Made by a program: the position numbers and the translations under genes. Positions 7,653 to 17,342 of a stretch of 64,000 nt of DNA are shown piece by piece. The notes under the pieces were generated by a model that ran no database searches, was not told where the DNA came from, and worked only from the letters and a program-made list of their open reading frames with translations. Source of the DNA: Burkholderiaceae bacterium (lineage in GTDB: Bacteria; Pseudomonadota; Gammaproteobacteria; Burkholderiales; Burkholderiaceae_F); NCBI GenBank assembly GCA_019236735.1, contig JAFAIM010000071.1:1-64000 (forward strand), read 5' to 3'. Position 1 is the stretch's first letter; each line of letters starts with the position of its first letter.

Positions 7653-8282
7653 TCATGGGAGAACTCCCATCAAGTACACGAACGTGAACACGCCGATCCA
7701 CACCAGGTCCAAGAAATGCCAGAACATCGACAGGCACAGCAAGCGCCGCTTGTTGGCGGGGATCAGTCCGTGGCGCACCACCTGAATCATCAGCGTCACA
7801 AGCCAAACGATTCCAAAACTGACGTGCAGCCCGTGCGTGCCGACGAGCGTGAAAAATGACGACAAAAACGCACTGCGTTGCGGACCGTTGCCTTCGGCGA
7901 TGAGCTGCGCGAACTCGTGAAGCTCGATACCGACAAAGGCGGCGCCCAGGATGCCGGTAAGCGCCAGCCACAGCAACGTGCCGCCGCGCGCGTCGCGCTG
8001 GATTTGCAGCACGGCGAATCCATAGGTGATCGACGACAGCAGCAGCAACGCCGTGTTCAGAGCGACGATCGGCAGATCGAACACGTCCGCGCCCGTCGGA
8101 CCGCCGCCGTAGCTGCGTCCGAGCACGCCATAGCACGCGAACAGGCACGCGAACACCAGCGTGTCGCTCATCAGGTAGATCCAGAATCCGAGCAGCGTCG
8201 GATGCTCGGGATGAAACTCCCGCACGTAGTAACGCGAGCTTGCAGCGGCGCCCGCAGGAAGAGGCGCGGTGGCCTCAGTCAT
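7653..8282 (-). CDS. cyoC: Cytochrome o ubiquinol oxidase subunit III
   Basis: The protein has 209 residues and five membrane helices, the length usual for CyoC. Typical subunit III patterns are [24 protein letters not shown] near the N-terminus, GIELHEF, and [14 protein letters not shown] in helix 4. It stabilises the catalytic subunit. Its ATG overlaps the cyoB stop by 8 bases, so the two are translationally coupled; cyoD follows after 58 bases. Confidence 0.95.
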   Translation of the reverse strand: MTEATAPLPAGAAASSRYYVREFHPEHPTLLGFWIYLMSDTLVFACLFACYGVLGRSYGGGPTGADVFDLPIVALNTALLLLSSITYGFAVLQIQRDARGGTLLWLALTGILGAAFVGIELHEFAQLIAEGNGPQRSAFLSSFFTLVGTHGLHVSFGIVWLVTLMIQVVRHGLIPANKRRLLCLSMFWHFLDLVWIGVFTFVYLMGVLP

Positions 8283-10281
8283 GTTGCGCCAGCAAGCGGG
8301 TTCTCACGTCCTCGATGCGGGCGACTTCCTCCGCCGCAATCGTGGTGTCCCGATCGTAGTTGAAGGTGTGGACGATCGCCGACACCACCAGCACAACGAA
8401 CGAGGCTGCCGCGAGCGGCCACATATGCCAGATCAGCGCGAACGCGCATAGCGTACTGATCACCGCCAGAACAAAGCCGGCGGCCGTGTTCCTGGGCATA
8501 TGAATGGGCAAAAAGCCCTCCACCGGCCGTACATAACCGTTCTGCTTCATGTCGTGCCAGGCATCGCTCGCATATACCCTGGGTGTGAACGCGTAGTTGT
8601 ACGGAGGGGGCGGCGACGACGTCGACCATTCCAAGGTGCGAGCGTTCCACGGATCGCCCGTCACATCCCGCAGCGAATCGCGGCGCACATAGCTGACGCC
8701 GAGCTGCACGAGGAACGAGACGATCCCCAGCAAAATCAGGAAGGCACCGAAGGCGGCAACCTGGAACCAGATTTGCAAAGATGGGTCGTCGAAATGGCTC
8801 AGCCGCCGAGTCACACCCATCAGCCCCAGCACATACAACGGCATGAACGCAAAATAGAAACCCGTCAGCCAGAACCAGAACGAGCACTTGCCCCAGAAAG
8901 GATCGAGCCGGTAGCCGAACACCTTCGGAAACCAGTATGTGATCCCCGCCATCGCACCGAACACGACGCCGCCGATGATGACGTTGTGGAAGTGCGCCAC
9001 CAGGAACAGACTGTTGTGCAGCACGAAGTCGGCCGGCGGGACCGCCAGCAGCACCCCGGTCATCCCGCCGATCACGAACGTAATCATGAATCCCACTGTC
9101 CAGAGCATCGGCACCTCGAAGCGGATGCGGCCGCGATACATCGTGAACAGCCAGTTGAATACCTTGGCACCGGTCGGGATCGAGATCACCATCGTTGCAA
9201 TCCCGAAGAACGAGTTGACACTAGCACCGGCGCCCATGGTGAAGAAGTGGTGCAGCCAGACCAGGTACGAAAGGATCGTGATCACGACGGTCGCATACAC
9301 CATCGACGCGTAGCCGAACACGCGCTTTCCGCAGAACGTGGCGACCACCTCCGAGAACACACCGAACACCGGCAGCACCAGGATGTACACCTCGGGGTGG
9401 CCCCACACCCAGATCAGGTTGATGTACATCATCGGGTTGCCGCCGCCGTCGTTGGTGAAGAAGTGCGTGCCGACGTAGCGGTCCAGCGCCAGCAGCGCCA
9501 GCGTTGCGGTCAGCACCGGGAACGCAACCACGATTAAAACGTTCGTGCAAAGCGATGTCCACGTGAACACCGGCATCTTCATCAGGCTCATTCCGGGGGC
9601 GCGCAGTTTCACGATCGTGGCGATCAGGTTCACGCCGGAGAGCGCGGTCCCGACTCCCGCGACCTGTAGTCCCCAGATGTAGTAGTCGACGCCCACGTCC
9701 GGGCTGTAGGCCAGCTCGGAAAGCGGCGGATAGGCGAGCCAGCCGGTTCGAGCGAACTCGCCGACGAACAGCGACAGCATCACAAGGGCGACGCCGCCCA
9801 CCGTCATCCAGAAACTGAAGTTGTTCAGGAATGGGAACGCAACATCCCGCGCGCCGATCTGCAGCGGCACGACGAAGTTCATCAGTCCGGTGATCAGCGG
9901 CATCGCGACGAACAGCACCATGATGACGCCATGCGCGGTGAATATCTGATCGTAATGGTGCGGCGGCAGGTATCCCATCGCACTGCCGAACGAGATCGCC
10001 TGCTGTGCGCGCATCATCACAGCGTCGGAGAACCCTCGAAGCAGCATCACGATCCCCAGGACAACGTACATCACGCCGATCCTCTTGTGGTCGATCGTCG
10101 TGATCCAGTCGCGCCACAGCGGGCCCCAAGCGCGGAACCAGGTAAGAGCGGCCACAATGGCGATCGCGCCGAGCGCGACCGTGATGAACGTGCCCAGCAA
10201 AATGGGCTCGTGCAGCGGGATGTCCTGCCACGACAGGCGCCCGAGCATCAACGTGGTCAGATCGGTGCTACTCGTCGTCAT
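8275..10281 (-). CDS. cyoB: Cytochrome o ubiquinol oxidase subunit I
   Basis: This is the catalytic heme-copper subunit, reducing oxygen to water with quinol electrons and pumping protons. It has 668 residues and about 15 helices. All metal ligands are visible: the low-spin heme His (TAHGVIM, His117), the CuB ligand and its cross-linked Tyr in WVWGHPEVY (near 295), the CuB His pair HHFF (near 345), and HFHNVIIGG (near 430) giving the two heme ligands. The long C-terminus beyond the oxidase core (from about 600) is typical of CyoB. cyoA lies 12 bases upstream. Confidence 0.97.
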   Translation of the reverse strand: MTTSSTDLTTLMLGRLSWQDIPLHEPILLGTFITVALGAIAIVAALTWFRAWGPLWRDWITTIDHKRIGVMYVVLGIVMLLRGFSDAVMMRAQQAISFGSAMGYLPPHHYDQIFTAHGVIMVLFVAMPLITGLMNFVVPLQIGARDVAFPFLNNFSFWMTVGGVALVMLSLFVGEFARTGWLAYPPLSELAYSPDVGVDYYIWGLQVAGVGTALSGVNLIATIVKLRAPGMSLMKMPVFTWTSLCTNVLIVVAFPVLTATLALLALDRYVGTHFFTNDGGGNPMMYINLIWVWGHPEVYILVLPVFGVFSEVVATFCGKRVFGYASMVYATVVITILSYLVWLHHFFTMGAGASVNSFFGIATMVISIPTGAKVFNWLFTMYRGRIRFEVPMLWTVGFMITFVIGGMTGVLLAVPPADFVLHNSLFLVAHFHNVIIGGVVFGAMAGITYWFPKVFGYRLDPFWGKCSFWFWLTGFYFAFMPLYVLGLMGVTRRLSHFDDPSLQIWFQVAAFGAFLILLGIVSFLVQLGVSYVRRDSLRDVTGDPWNARTLEWSTSSPPPPYNYAFTPRVYASDAWHDMKQNGYVRPVEGFLPIHMPRNTAAGFVLAVISTLCAFALIWHMWPLAAASFVVLVVSAIVHTFNYDRDTTIAAEEVARIEDVRTRLLAQHD

Positions 10282-10293
10282 GTCGCTCTTTCG

Positions 10294-11232
10294 TCACGGG
10301 CGCGCTTCGTGCGGTTCATGCTGGCGGTTGCGCGTCATCGACGTCATGTCCCGGATGCAGATCACTCCCGGCTCGACGCAGCGGTTCAAAATGGCATCGT
10401 AGAGTTCCGGCGCGACGCTCGCGTATCTGCGCACGGGTTCGCGCTCGCTCGGGCGCCGCAGGGCGAGATACTGGTCCCGATCCAGGTTGCCGCCTGCATC
10501 CTTGCTCTGCTGCACCCACCGGTCGAAATCCTCCGCGCCCATGCCGAGGAAGTGGAAGCTCATGCCGGAGAACCCTGCGCCGCTGTAATTGGCGGAGAAC
10601 CCTTCGTACGTGCCTGGGCGGTTGATCACAGCGTGCAGCTGGGTCTGCATCCCGGGCATCGCGTAAATCTGGCCCGCCAGCGCCGGGATGAAGAAGGAGT
10701 TCATGACCGATTCGGACGTGATCTGGAAGTTAATGGGCACGTCGACCGGCGCGGCCATCTCGTTGACGACCGCGATGCCCTGTTCCGGGTATAAAAACAG
10801 CCACTTCCAGTCGAGCGCGACGACTTGCACCGTGAGCGGCTTGGTCTGCACCGGTATGGCCCGCTCGCTGTCGATGAGCTTGAGCTGCCGGTATGGGTCG
10901 AGCGTATGCGTGCTGATCCAAGTGACGGCGCCCAGCGCGATGATGATCAGCAGCGGCGCGCCCCAGATCACCAGCTCCAGCGGGATCGAATGGTCCCAGT
11001 CGGGGGTATAGGTGGCTTCCTTGTTCGACTGCCGGTAGGTCCACGCGAACCACAGCGTCAGCACGATCACCGGCACGATGATCAGCAGCATCAGCACGGT
11101 GGACACGATCACCAGGTTGGCCTGCCGGACTGCGACGTCGCCGGCTGGGTCCAACACGACCGTGTCGCACGCGCAGAGCGGTGCGACCCAGGCAAACAAC
11201 AACAGCCCTCGAAACCGCTGGAAACAGGTCAT
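10294..11232 (-). CDS. cyoA: Cytochrome o ubiquinol oxidase subunit II (lipoprotein)
   Basis: The protein has 312 residues from ATG 11232; the frame upstream is open, but that sequence is Arg/Gln-rich and unrelated. A lipoprotein signal ends in the lipobox LCAC, with Cys22, as in E. coli CyoA. Two membrane helices follow (VIVSTVLMLLIIVPVIVLTLWFAW; LELVIWGAPLLIIIALGAVTW), then a periplasmic cupredoxin domain. The CuA ligands of cytochrome c oxidases are missing: ANYSGAGFSGM replaces CxxxC. This marks a quinol oxidase. It is the first gene of cyoABCD. Confidence 0.95.
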   Translation of the reverse strand: MTCFQRFRGLLLFAWVAPLCACDTVVLDPAGDVAVRQANLVIVSTVLMLLIIVPVIVLTLWFAWTYRQSNKEATYTPDWDHSIPLELVIWGAPLLIIIALGAVTWISTHTLDPYRQLKLIDSERAIPVQTKPLTVQVVALDWKWLFLYPEQGIAVVNEMAAPVDVPINFQITSESVMNSFFIPALAGQIYAMPGMQTQLHAVINRPGTYEGFSANYSGAGFSGMSFHFLGMGAEDFDRWVQQSKDAGGNLDRDQYLALRRPSEREPVRRYASVAPELYDAILNRCVEPGVICIRDMTSMTRNRQHEPHEARP

Positions 11233-11334
11233 CCGCTCGAGACTGCGCTGCTTGCGCCCACCGGACCGCGCCGGTACCGCGGCGCGCCCGCCGTGCGCTT
11301 GTCGTTGTTGCGTGCGAGTGTATCGTATCGATTC

Positions 11335-12660
11335 ATGTCGAGCATCGCGCATGACCCTGGCGCCCCTGCGGCCGGTGGCACGGACGGTGCCGCTCCACAA
11401 CCGGCGGCGGCTGTTGCCCCGCGCGACATCGCGATCGGCGTCGTGATCGGGCGCAGCTCCGAGTACTTCGACTACTTCGTTTACGGCATCGCGTCCGTAC
11501 TGGTTTTCCCGGCCATTTTCTTTCCGTTCGAGCCGCGCCTGGATGGTACGTTGCTCGCCTTTGTCGTCTTCTCTTTCGCGTTCATCGCGCGCCCGTTCGG
11601 ATCGCTGCTGTTCCTGACGATCCAGCGCCGCTTCGGACCCGGGCCGAAGCTGACGGCGTCCTTGTTCCTGCTCGGCACGTCGACGGTCGGGATCGCTTTC
11701 CTGCCCCAGTACGACTCGCTCGGGCCGTTGTCGATCGTGCTGCTGTCGGTCTTCCGCATTTGCCAGGGCGTGGCACTCGGGGGCGCCTGGGACGGAATGC
11801 CGTCTCTGCTGGCGCTGAGCGCTCCGAGCAACCGCCGCGCGTGGTACGCGATGATGGGTCAGCTGGGCGCGCCGACCGGCTTCATCATGGCTGCCGCCCT
11901 GTTCTCGTTCTTGCACGCAAACCTGTCGTCGGAGGATTTTCTCTCGTTCGGCTGGCGGTATCCCTTCTTCGTCGCGTTCGCGATCAACGTTGTCGCTCTG
12001 TTCGCGCGCCTGCGCCTCGTTGTGACGGACGAGTTCGCGCAGCTGTTCGCAGAGCGTGAGCTGATGCCCGCGGAGACGCGGGAGTTCTTCCATTCGCAGG
12101 GCTACCTCGTCGTGCTCGGAGCGTTCGGCGCGCTGGCGAGTTATGCGTTGTTTCACCTGGTCACGGTGTTTCCGCTGTCCTGGATCCTGCTGTACTCGAG
12201 TCAGCCGATTAGCCAATTCCTGGTCATCCAGATCGTCGGGGCACTCCTCGGTGCGGGAGGAATCGTCGCCTCCGGTGTGATCGCCGACCGCATCGGACGG
12301 CGTCGCATGCTGGGCCTGCTCGCGGCGCTGATCGCAGTCTTTAGCGGGTACGCGCCGACTCTGCTCGACGGCGGCGCGCTCGGCCAGGATATGTTCATCC
12401 TCGTGGGCTTCACGCTGCTGGGCCTGTCGTACGGGCAGGCCGCGGGGGCAATGAACTCGAGCTTCGAACCTCGTTTCCGCTACACCGGCGCAGCGCTGAC
12501 CGCGGACCTTGCCTGGCTGATCGGAGCGGGTTTTGCACCGCTGGTGGCGCTGGGGCTTTCGGCCCGCTTTGGGCTCGCGTATGTCAGCTTGTACCTTCTG
12601 TCAGGCGCCGCATGCACGCTTGCGGCGCTGTGGGTGAGCCGCACCGTCTTGAGCGACTGA
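11335..12660 (+). CDS. MFS transporter of the metabolite:H+ symporter (MHS) type
   Basis: The 441-residue protein has about 12 membrane helices. The first helix, SSEYFDYFVYGIASVLVFPAIFFP, matches the 'EWYDFFIYG...FFP' signature of MHS-family proton symporters (ProP, ShiA, KgtP). RPFGSLLF and DRIGRRRMLGLLAAL match the conserved loops of the two halves. The substrate cannot be deduced; family members carry organic acids, shikimate or osmolytes. It is divergent from cyoA by 102 bases. ATG 11335 is chosen because the frame upstream is unrelated to transporters. Confidence 0.82.
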   Translation: MSSIAHDPGAPAAGGTDGAAPQPAAAVAPRDIAIGVVIGRSSEYFDYFVYGIASVLVFPAIFFPFEPRLDGTLLAFVVFSFAFIARPFGSLLFLTIQRRFGPGPKLTASLFLLGTSTVGIAFLPQYDSLGPLSIVLLSVFRICQGVALGGAWDGMPSLLALSAPSNRRAWYAMMGQLGAPTGFIMAAALFSFLHANLSSEDFLSFGWRYPFFVAFAINVVALFARLRLVVTDEFAQLFAERELMPAETREFFHSQGYLVVLGAFGALASYALFHLVTVFPLSWILLYSSQPISQFLVIQIVGALLGAGGIVASGVIADRIGRRRMLGLLAALIAVFSGYAPTLLDGGALGQDMFILVGFTLLGLSYGQAAGAMNSSFEPRFRYTGAALTADLAWLIGAGFAPLVALGLSARFGLAYVSLYLLSGAACTLAALWVSRTVLSD

Positions 12661-12698
12661 CCGGCGGTGGGGAACTCCGCGGCGCCGGGCCGCCGAAC

Positions 12699-14564
12699 AT
12701 GACGCCCGCCGCCGGCTCGGACGCTCCCGCAACCGTGGTACTCCTGGATGACCTGCTGGCAGCCGCACCTGGTCAGGCGCGCAGCCGCCGCTACCTGCAG
12801 CCGGTTGGCACGGCCGACTGCCGGCGGCGCGAGGATTTGCCCGGTTTTTTCGAGGCGATCGAGACATGGCGCAGAGCCGGCCTGTGGGTGCTGCTGCTGC
12901 TCGACTACGAGTTCGGCAACCTGCTGGACGCAGGTGCTTCTACGCCTACGCCCGCTGCCGGCGCTCGCGACAACACCGCACAAGCGCTCGCTTTCGAAAC
13001 AATGATCGCCGGCACGCGGCAGGACGTCGACGAGTGGATCGAGCGCGAACTGCAGGCGCGCGAGGCGCTGACTGCCCCAGCTGGCATCGCTGCACTGCAA
13101 GGGTCGATCGAGCGCGATGCGTACGAACGGCGCTTCGACCAGGTGCAGCGGTTCATCCGCGATGGCGACACCTATCAGATCAACCTGACCTTTCCGCTGC
13201 ACTTCCAGTGGTACGGCGAGGCACTGGCCCTGTACCGCCAGCTGCGCCAGCGTCAGAAAGTCTCCTACGCAGCCTTTATCGAACTGACGGACCGTACGAT
13301 CGTTTCGCTATCGCCGGAGCTGTTTTTCTGGCGCCGGGGCGGGCAGTTGCAGACGCGCCCGATGAAAGGGACCAGTCCCCGAGGCGCCAATTTCGAGCAG
13401 GATCGGGCGATTGCGGAGCGCATGCGCGCCGATCCGAAGTCGCGCGCGGAAAACCTGATGATCGTCGATCTGCTGCGCAACGACCTGGGTCGCGTGTGCG
13501 AAATCGGATCGGTTCAGGTTCGAAGCCTGTTCGACGTCGAGACGTTCGAGACGCTACTGCAGATGACCTCGACGGTGCAGGGTCGTTTGCGCGCCGATGT
13601 TAGCCTCGAAGCGATTCTGCGGGCGCTGTTTCCATGCGGGTCGGTCACTGGGGCTCCGAAGCACCGCAGCCGTCAGATCATTGCGCAGGTGGAGCAGCGC
13701 GCGCGAGGCATTTACACCGGCTCGATCGGCTACCTCGACCCCGATGGAACCCTGGCGCTCAACGTAGCAATCCGGACGCTGGAACTGGAGCGCGACGGGC
13801 GTGGGCGCCTCGGCATCGGCGGCGGCGTAGTCGCGGACTCCACCGCGCCGGGTGAATGGAACGAATGCTTCATCAAGGCCCGATTCCTGACGGGTGCCGA
13901 TCCCGGATTCGAACTGATCGAGACGATGCGTGCCGAAGTCTCGGATCGAGGCGGCAAGACACCCCTGTCCGAGCGAATCGTGCTGTGGGAGAGGCACCGC
14001 GAACGCCTGCAGCGGTCGGCGGCCCATTTCGCCTTCCATTTTGAACCCGACCAGCTGCTGGCAGCGGTCGACGGCGCCCTCGACTCCTTGCCATCGGGAA
14101 GTTGGCGCGTGCGCATGACTCTCGACAAGAGCGGGCATGTCGATGTCCGTACCGAAGCACTGACCCTGCCGGCGGCCGCTGCAGTGCCTGCTGTCGCGAT
14201 CTCGCGCGCAACGGTTCGCTCGGATGCCTGGCATCAGGCGCACAAAACGACGTTTCGGCCGCAATACAACCCGGAGCTGCAATCGGCGCTCTCCGGCGCG
14301 CTGTGGGACGTCCTGTTCTTCAACGAACGCGACGAGCTGGTCGAGGGGGCGCGCACTTCGGTTTTCGTTCGCCTCGACGGAACGCTGTGCACGCCGCCGC
14401 TGCAGTCGGGCGCGCTGCCGGGCGTGATGCGGGCGCACGTACTCGCCGATCGCTCGAGCGGAGCGGTCGAACGCACGATCCTGCGGCGCGACCTGCAGCG
14501 CGCACAGGAGGTCTATCTGTGCAATGCGGTGCGAGGCTTGTTCCGCGTGAAGCTGATCGGCTGA
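12699..14564 (+). CDS. pabB: Fused aminodeoxychorismate synthase component I / aminodeoxychorismate lyase
   Basis: Two folate enzymes are fused in 621 residues. Residues 1-~385 are chorismate-binding PabB, which with PabA makes 4-amino-4-deoxychorismate; motifs are PMKGTSPRG, ENLMIVDLLRNDLGRVCEIGSV and FPCGSVTGAPK. From ~395 on is a class IV PLP-dependent lyase (PabC), releasing p-aminobenzoate and pyruvate. There HKTTFRPQYN carries the likely PLP Lys, and FELIETMRAE and the GALPGVMR loop are present. No pabA is in the window, so the glutaminase must be elsewhere or ammonia is used. ATG 12699 lies 38 bases after the transporter stop. Confidence 0.9.
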   Translation: MTPAAGSDAPATVVLLDDLLAAAPGQARSRRYLQPVGTADCRRREDLPGFFEAIETWRRAGLWVLLLLDYEFGNLLDAGASTPTPAAGARDNTAQALAFETMIAGTRQDVDEWIERELQAREALTAPAGIAALQGSIERDAYERRFDQVQRFIRDGDTYQINLTFPLHFQWYGEALALYRQLRQRQKVSYAAFIELTDRTIVSLSPELFFWRRGGQLQTRPMKGTSPRGANFEQDRAIAERMRADPKSRAENLMIVDLLRNDLGRVCEIGSVQVRSLFDVETFETLLQMTSTVQGRLRADVSLEAILRALFPCGSVTGAPKHRSRQIIAQVEQRARGIYTGSIGYLDPDGTLALNVAIRTLELERDGRGRLGIGGGVVADSTAPGEWNECFIKARFLTGADPGFELIETMRAEVSDRGGKTPLSERIVLWERHRERLQRSAAHFAFHFEPDQLLAAVDGALDSLPSGSWRVRMTLDKSGHVDVRTEALTLPAAAAVPAVAISRATVRSDAWHQAHKTTFRPQYNPELQSALSGALWDVLFFNERDELVEGARTSVFVRLDGTLCTPPLQSGALPGVMRAHVLADRSSGAVERTILRRDLQRAQEVYLCNAVRGLFRVKLIG

Positions 14565-14593
14565 GGATTGGTTGAGCGCGGGAGGCGTGCACG

Positions 14594-15079
14594 TCACTGG
14601 CCGGCGTGAACCCGCCCGGTCACGCTCATATAAAGAAAGAACAGTCCGACGCCGGCAAACAACCAGCCGATCAGATGGACGATCGTGATCCCGGTGTTGC
14701 CCCCGGGCTCCAGCACCGCGTCCGATGGATCGGCCGGGTTGTAGTAAACGGCGACCGTCGAACCGTCGGGATACCTTGCGACGACGTCCTGCGCGTGTCC
14801 AGTCGTGGAGGAGTAATCCATCAACGTGATTCTGGAAGAGGAGTAGTCCTGGCCCTTGACTTTGTACCGGTAGGCCACGTCGGCCTGGTACATGAGCGTG
14901 TTGCCTGAGCTCGAAGTTTGCGTGCGCATGAGCACCGCCGAATGCGAGATCACGCCCTCGATCGAAGGCCACGACAGGCTCTTTTTTGCCTTGGCGGCGA
15001 CGCCGCGCGCGTAATACAGGATGCCTGCCCCGATCGCGATGAACACGATGCTGAACAGGCTGGGCCCCAAGATGTTCAT
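14594..15079 (-). CDS. DUF3592 membrane protein
   Basis: This 161-residue protein has a membrane helix at each end (SLFSIVFIAIGAGILYYA; GITIVHLIGWLFAGVGLFFLYMSV) around an extracytoplasmic beta-rich domain. The YPDGSTVAVYYNPADPSDAVLEPG block is the DUF3592 hallmark. Function is unknown. Its ATG overlaps the nagZ stop in an ATGA, so it is translated with nagZ and ends the recO-pdxJ-acpS-nagZ gene run. Confidence 0.85.
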   Translation of the reverse strand: MNILGPSLFSIVFIAIGAGILYYARGVAAKAKKSLSWPSIEGVISHSAVLMRTQTSSSGNTLMYQADVAYRYKVKGQDYSSSRITLMDYSSTTGHAQDVVARYPDGSTVAVYYNPADPSDAVLEPGGNTGITIVHLIGWLFAGVGLFFLYMSVTGRVHAGQ

Positions 15080-16113
15080 CGTGCACGCTCCTCATCGATC
15101 GCCAAGCGCTGCAAATCTCGTTTTGCCGCCAGAACCATCGGCTCGTTCAGCGCCTCGGCCTCCGGCGGCGCTCCGCGCGGAGTGATTCGCGCGAGCCGCT
15201 GTGCATGCGCAGGGCCCGGCTCCCAGCGCAACTGCCCGATGAGGCGATCGGCGCCTTCCGGATCGTTGCATACGAGAATGAAATCGCAACCCGCGCGCAG
15301 CGCAGCCTGAGCCCGTTCCATAAGATCGCCGGCAACACCGGCACCTTCCATCGACAGGTCGTCGCTGAACACCGCGCCGCTGAACCCCAGCTGGCCTCGC
15401 AGGATCTGACCGATCCAGCGGCTGGAAAATCCAGCGGGCTGCGAATCGACCTTCGGATAGACGACGTGAGCGGGCATCACCGAGTCGAGCGCGATGCCCA
15501 GCCAGCCATAGGGGGCTGCATCCTGCGCCAGGATCGTCTGCAGCGGCCGCGAATCCTCTGGCACCTCGTGGTGCGAGTCGGCCTTCGCCCAGCCATGCCC
15601 GGGAAAGTGTTTGCCGCAGTTGCTCATACCCGCCAGCGCCAGGCCGTGAACCAGATTGGCCGCCAGCAGCGCGACGACGCGTGCGTCCGCGTGCAGCGCC
15701 CGGTCTCCGATCACGTCGCTGTGCCCCCACGCCAGGTCCAGCACCGGCGCGAACGTCAAGTCGACTCCGCAGCCGCGCAACTCGCGTGCGATCACATAGC
15801 CGGCCGAGATCGCGGCCCGGCACGCCGCCAGGACGTCGCGGTCCCACAATTGACCCAGCGCCGACATGCAGGGCACGCGCGTGAATCCTTCGTGGAAACG
15901 CTGCACGCGCCCGCCCTCGTGGTCGACGCAGATCGTCAGCGGCGGATCGCGCAGCGCGTGAATCTGGCGCGTGAGCACCCGCAACTGCTCCGGCGACTCG
16001 TAGTTGCGGCTGAACAGCAACACCAGCCCGACCAGCGGGTGGCGCAAGCGCGCAATCTCCTGACGAGTCAGCGCGGTCCCTTCCAGATCGACAACCAGTG
16101 GTCCTAGTGGCAT
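15076..16113 (-). CDS. nagZ: Beta-N-acetylhexosaminidase
   Basis: NagZ (glycoside hydrolase family 3) removes GlcNAc from anhydromuropeptides in cytosolic cell-wall recycling; its products can feed AmpR signalling. The 345-residue protein has VDHEGGRVQRF, the KHFPGHG loop with the catalytic His/Asp region, and SDDLSMEGA with the nucleophilic Asp. There is no signal peptide, as expected. The gene sits 18 bases after acpS, the usual order. Confidence 0.95.
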   Translation of the reverse strand: MPLGPLVVDLEGTALTRQEIARLRHPLVGLVLLFSRNYESPEQLRVLTRQIHALRDPPLTICVDHEGGRVQRFHEGFTRVPCMSALGQLWDRDVLAACRAAISAGYVIARELRGCGVDLTFAPVLDLAWGHSDVIGDRALHADARVVALLAANLVHGLALAGMSNCGKHFPGHGWAKADSHHEVPEDSRPLQTILAQDAAPYGWLGIALDSVMPAHVVYPKVDSQPAGFSSRWIGQILRGQLGFSGAVFSDDLSMEGAGVAGDLMERAQAALRAGCDFILVCNDPEGADRLIGQLRWEPGPAHAQRLARITPRGAPPEAEALNEPMVLAAKRDLQRLAIDEERAR

Positions 16114-16131
16114 GTCACTGGCGTCCGGCTT

Positions 16132-16530
16132 TTACCCATCGACCGTTTCGGCCACGGCGTGCGCCACCGCAAGGTTCGCGATGTCCGCGACCGACACGTG
16201 CAGACGCAGGCGCCGACCCTCGAGGAACGCGGCGAACACCCCGTTGGCGATTGCGCATGGGCGCCCGCCGGGTTCGTTGACGATTTCGACCGCGCGCCAG
16301 CTCATCGGCATTCTCATTCCCAATCCGACCGCTTTCGAAATCGCTTCTTTGGCCGCAAACCGCGTCGCCAGAAACGCCATCCCGCGCCGCGCAGAGCGCT
16401 TGCGGCGCCTCTCGTATACCGCCAGCTCGCGCGGACCGAGCACTCGCGCCGCGAATCGGTCGCCGCGCCGCGCGAATGCGGCGGCGACGCGCTCGATCTC
16501 GATCACGTCTTGGCCGATTCCAAAAATCAT
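16132..16530 (-). CDS. acpS: Holo-[acyl-carrier-protein] synthase
   Basis: AcpS transfers 4'-phosphopantetheine from CoA to the Ser of acyl carrier protein. The 132-residue product starts MIFGIGQDVIEIERV, with the metal-binding Asp of GxDxxxIxR, and has FLATRFAAKEAISKAVG, the WxxKEA-like second metal motif. The ATG overlaps the pdxJ stop by 4 bases. A longer frame upstream belongs to the pdxJ shadow. Its substrate gene acpP is 12 kb away on the same strand. Confidence 0.95.
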   Translation of the reverse strand: MIFGIGQDVIEIERVAAAFARRGDRFAARVLGPRELAVYERRRKRSARRGMAFLATRFAAKEAISKAVGLGMRMPMSWRAVEIVNEPGGRPCAIANGVFAAFLEGRRLRLHVSVADIANLAVAHAVAETVDG

Positions 16531-17285
16531 TGCAGCTCCCGCGACTGCGACTCGGCCAGCCGAATCTGGGCAAGGTACAAGCCGACGGTTTGGGCGAGGC
16601 CGAACTCGAGCGCGTCGCCGATCAAGGCATGTCCGATCGAAACTTCGAGCACGCCGGGAACCGCCGCGAGGAATTGCGCCAGATTGTCGCGGTTCAGATC
16701 GTGCCCAGCGTTCACCCCAAGGGCCGCGCGTACGGCCTGCCGGGCAGCATCGCGGTAGCGCTGCAGACTCTGCTGCCGCTGCGCAGTGGCGAATGCGCGC
16801 GCGTACGGCTCGGTATACAGCTCGACGCGATCCGCACCGAGCTGTGCAGCCAGCTCCATCTGCGACGGGTCCGGATCCATGAACAGGCTTACGCGGCAGC
16901 CCAGCGAATGCGCTTCCTCGATCATCGGGCGCAGCTTCGGCCCGTCGCGTAGCAGATCCCAGCCGTGGTCGGAAGTGGCCGCACCGATCTCGTCCGGCAC
17001 GAACGTGCATTGATCGGGGCGCACTGCCCGTACGTGGTCCATCAACTGGTGCAGCGGATTGCCCTCAACGTTGAGTTCCACCGCAGGCCACGATTTCAGC
17101 AGCTCCGCCAGTTCGCGCACATCCGCAGGCCGGATGTGGCGTTCGTCGGGACGCGGATGGACCGTGATGCCGTCCGCGCCGGCCTGCAGAGCGAGTGTGG
17201 CCGCGTGCACGGGGCTGGGGATGTCGAGCGGGCGCGAGTTGCGCAGCAGCGCGACCTTGTTCAGGTTGACGCTCAAGCAAACCAT
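16527..17285 (-). CDS. pdxJ: Pyridoxine 5'-phosphate synthase
   Basis: PdxJ condenses 1-deoxyxylulose-5-phosphate with 3-amino-1-hydroxyacetone phosphate to pyridoxine 5'-phosphate. The 252-residue TIM barrel shows LSVNLNKVALLRNSR, GADGITVHPRPDERHIRPADV (phosphate and substrate loop), VELNVEG, and GVNAGHDLN near the C-terminus; all are hallmarks of the family. It lies between recO and acpS; linkage of recO, pdxJ and acpS is common in proteobacteria. Confidence 0.96.
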   Translation of the reverse strand: MVCLSVNLNKVALLRNSRPLDIPSPVHAATLALQAGADGITVHPRPDERHIRPADVRELAELLKSWPAVELNVEGNPLHQLMDHVRAVRPDQCTFVPDEIGAATSDHGWDLLRDGPKLRPMIEEAHSLGCRVSLFMDPDPSQMELAAQLGADRVELYTEPYARAFATAQRQQSLQRYRDAARQAVRAALGVNAGHDLNRDNLAQFLAAVPGVLEVSIGHALIGDALEFGLAQTVGLYLAQIRLAESQSRELQ

Positions 17286-17342
17286 TGTCGCAATCTGTCG
17301 TCGGAGTGTCGGGGTCGCGCTCGGGCTGCCAGAGACCGGGCG

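Noticed and set aside
11233-12216. Open minus-strand frame extending cyoA by about 330 residues
   Set aside because: The extension is Arg/Gln-rich, lies antisense to the MFS transporter and lacks any family pattern; the lipoprotein signal of CyoA starts at 11232.
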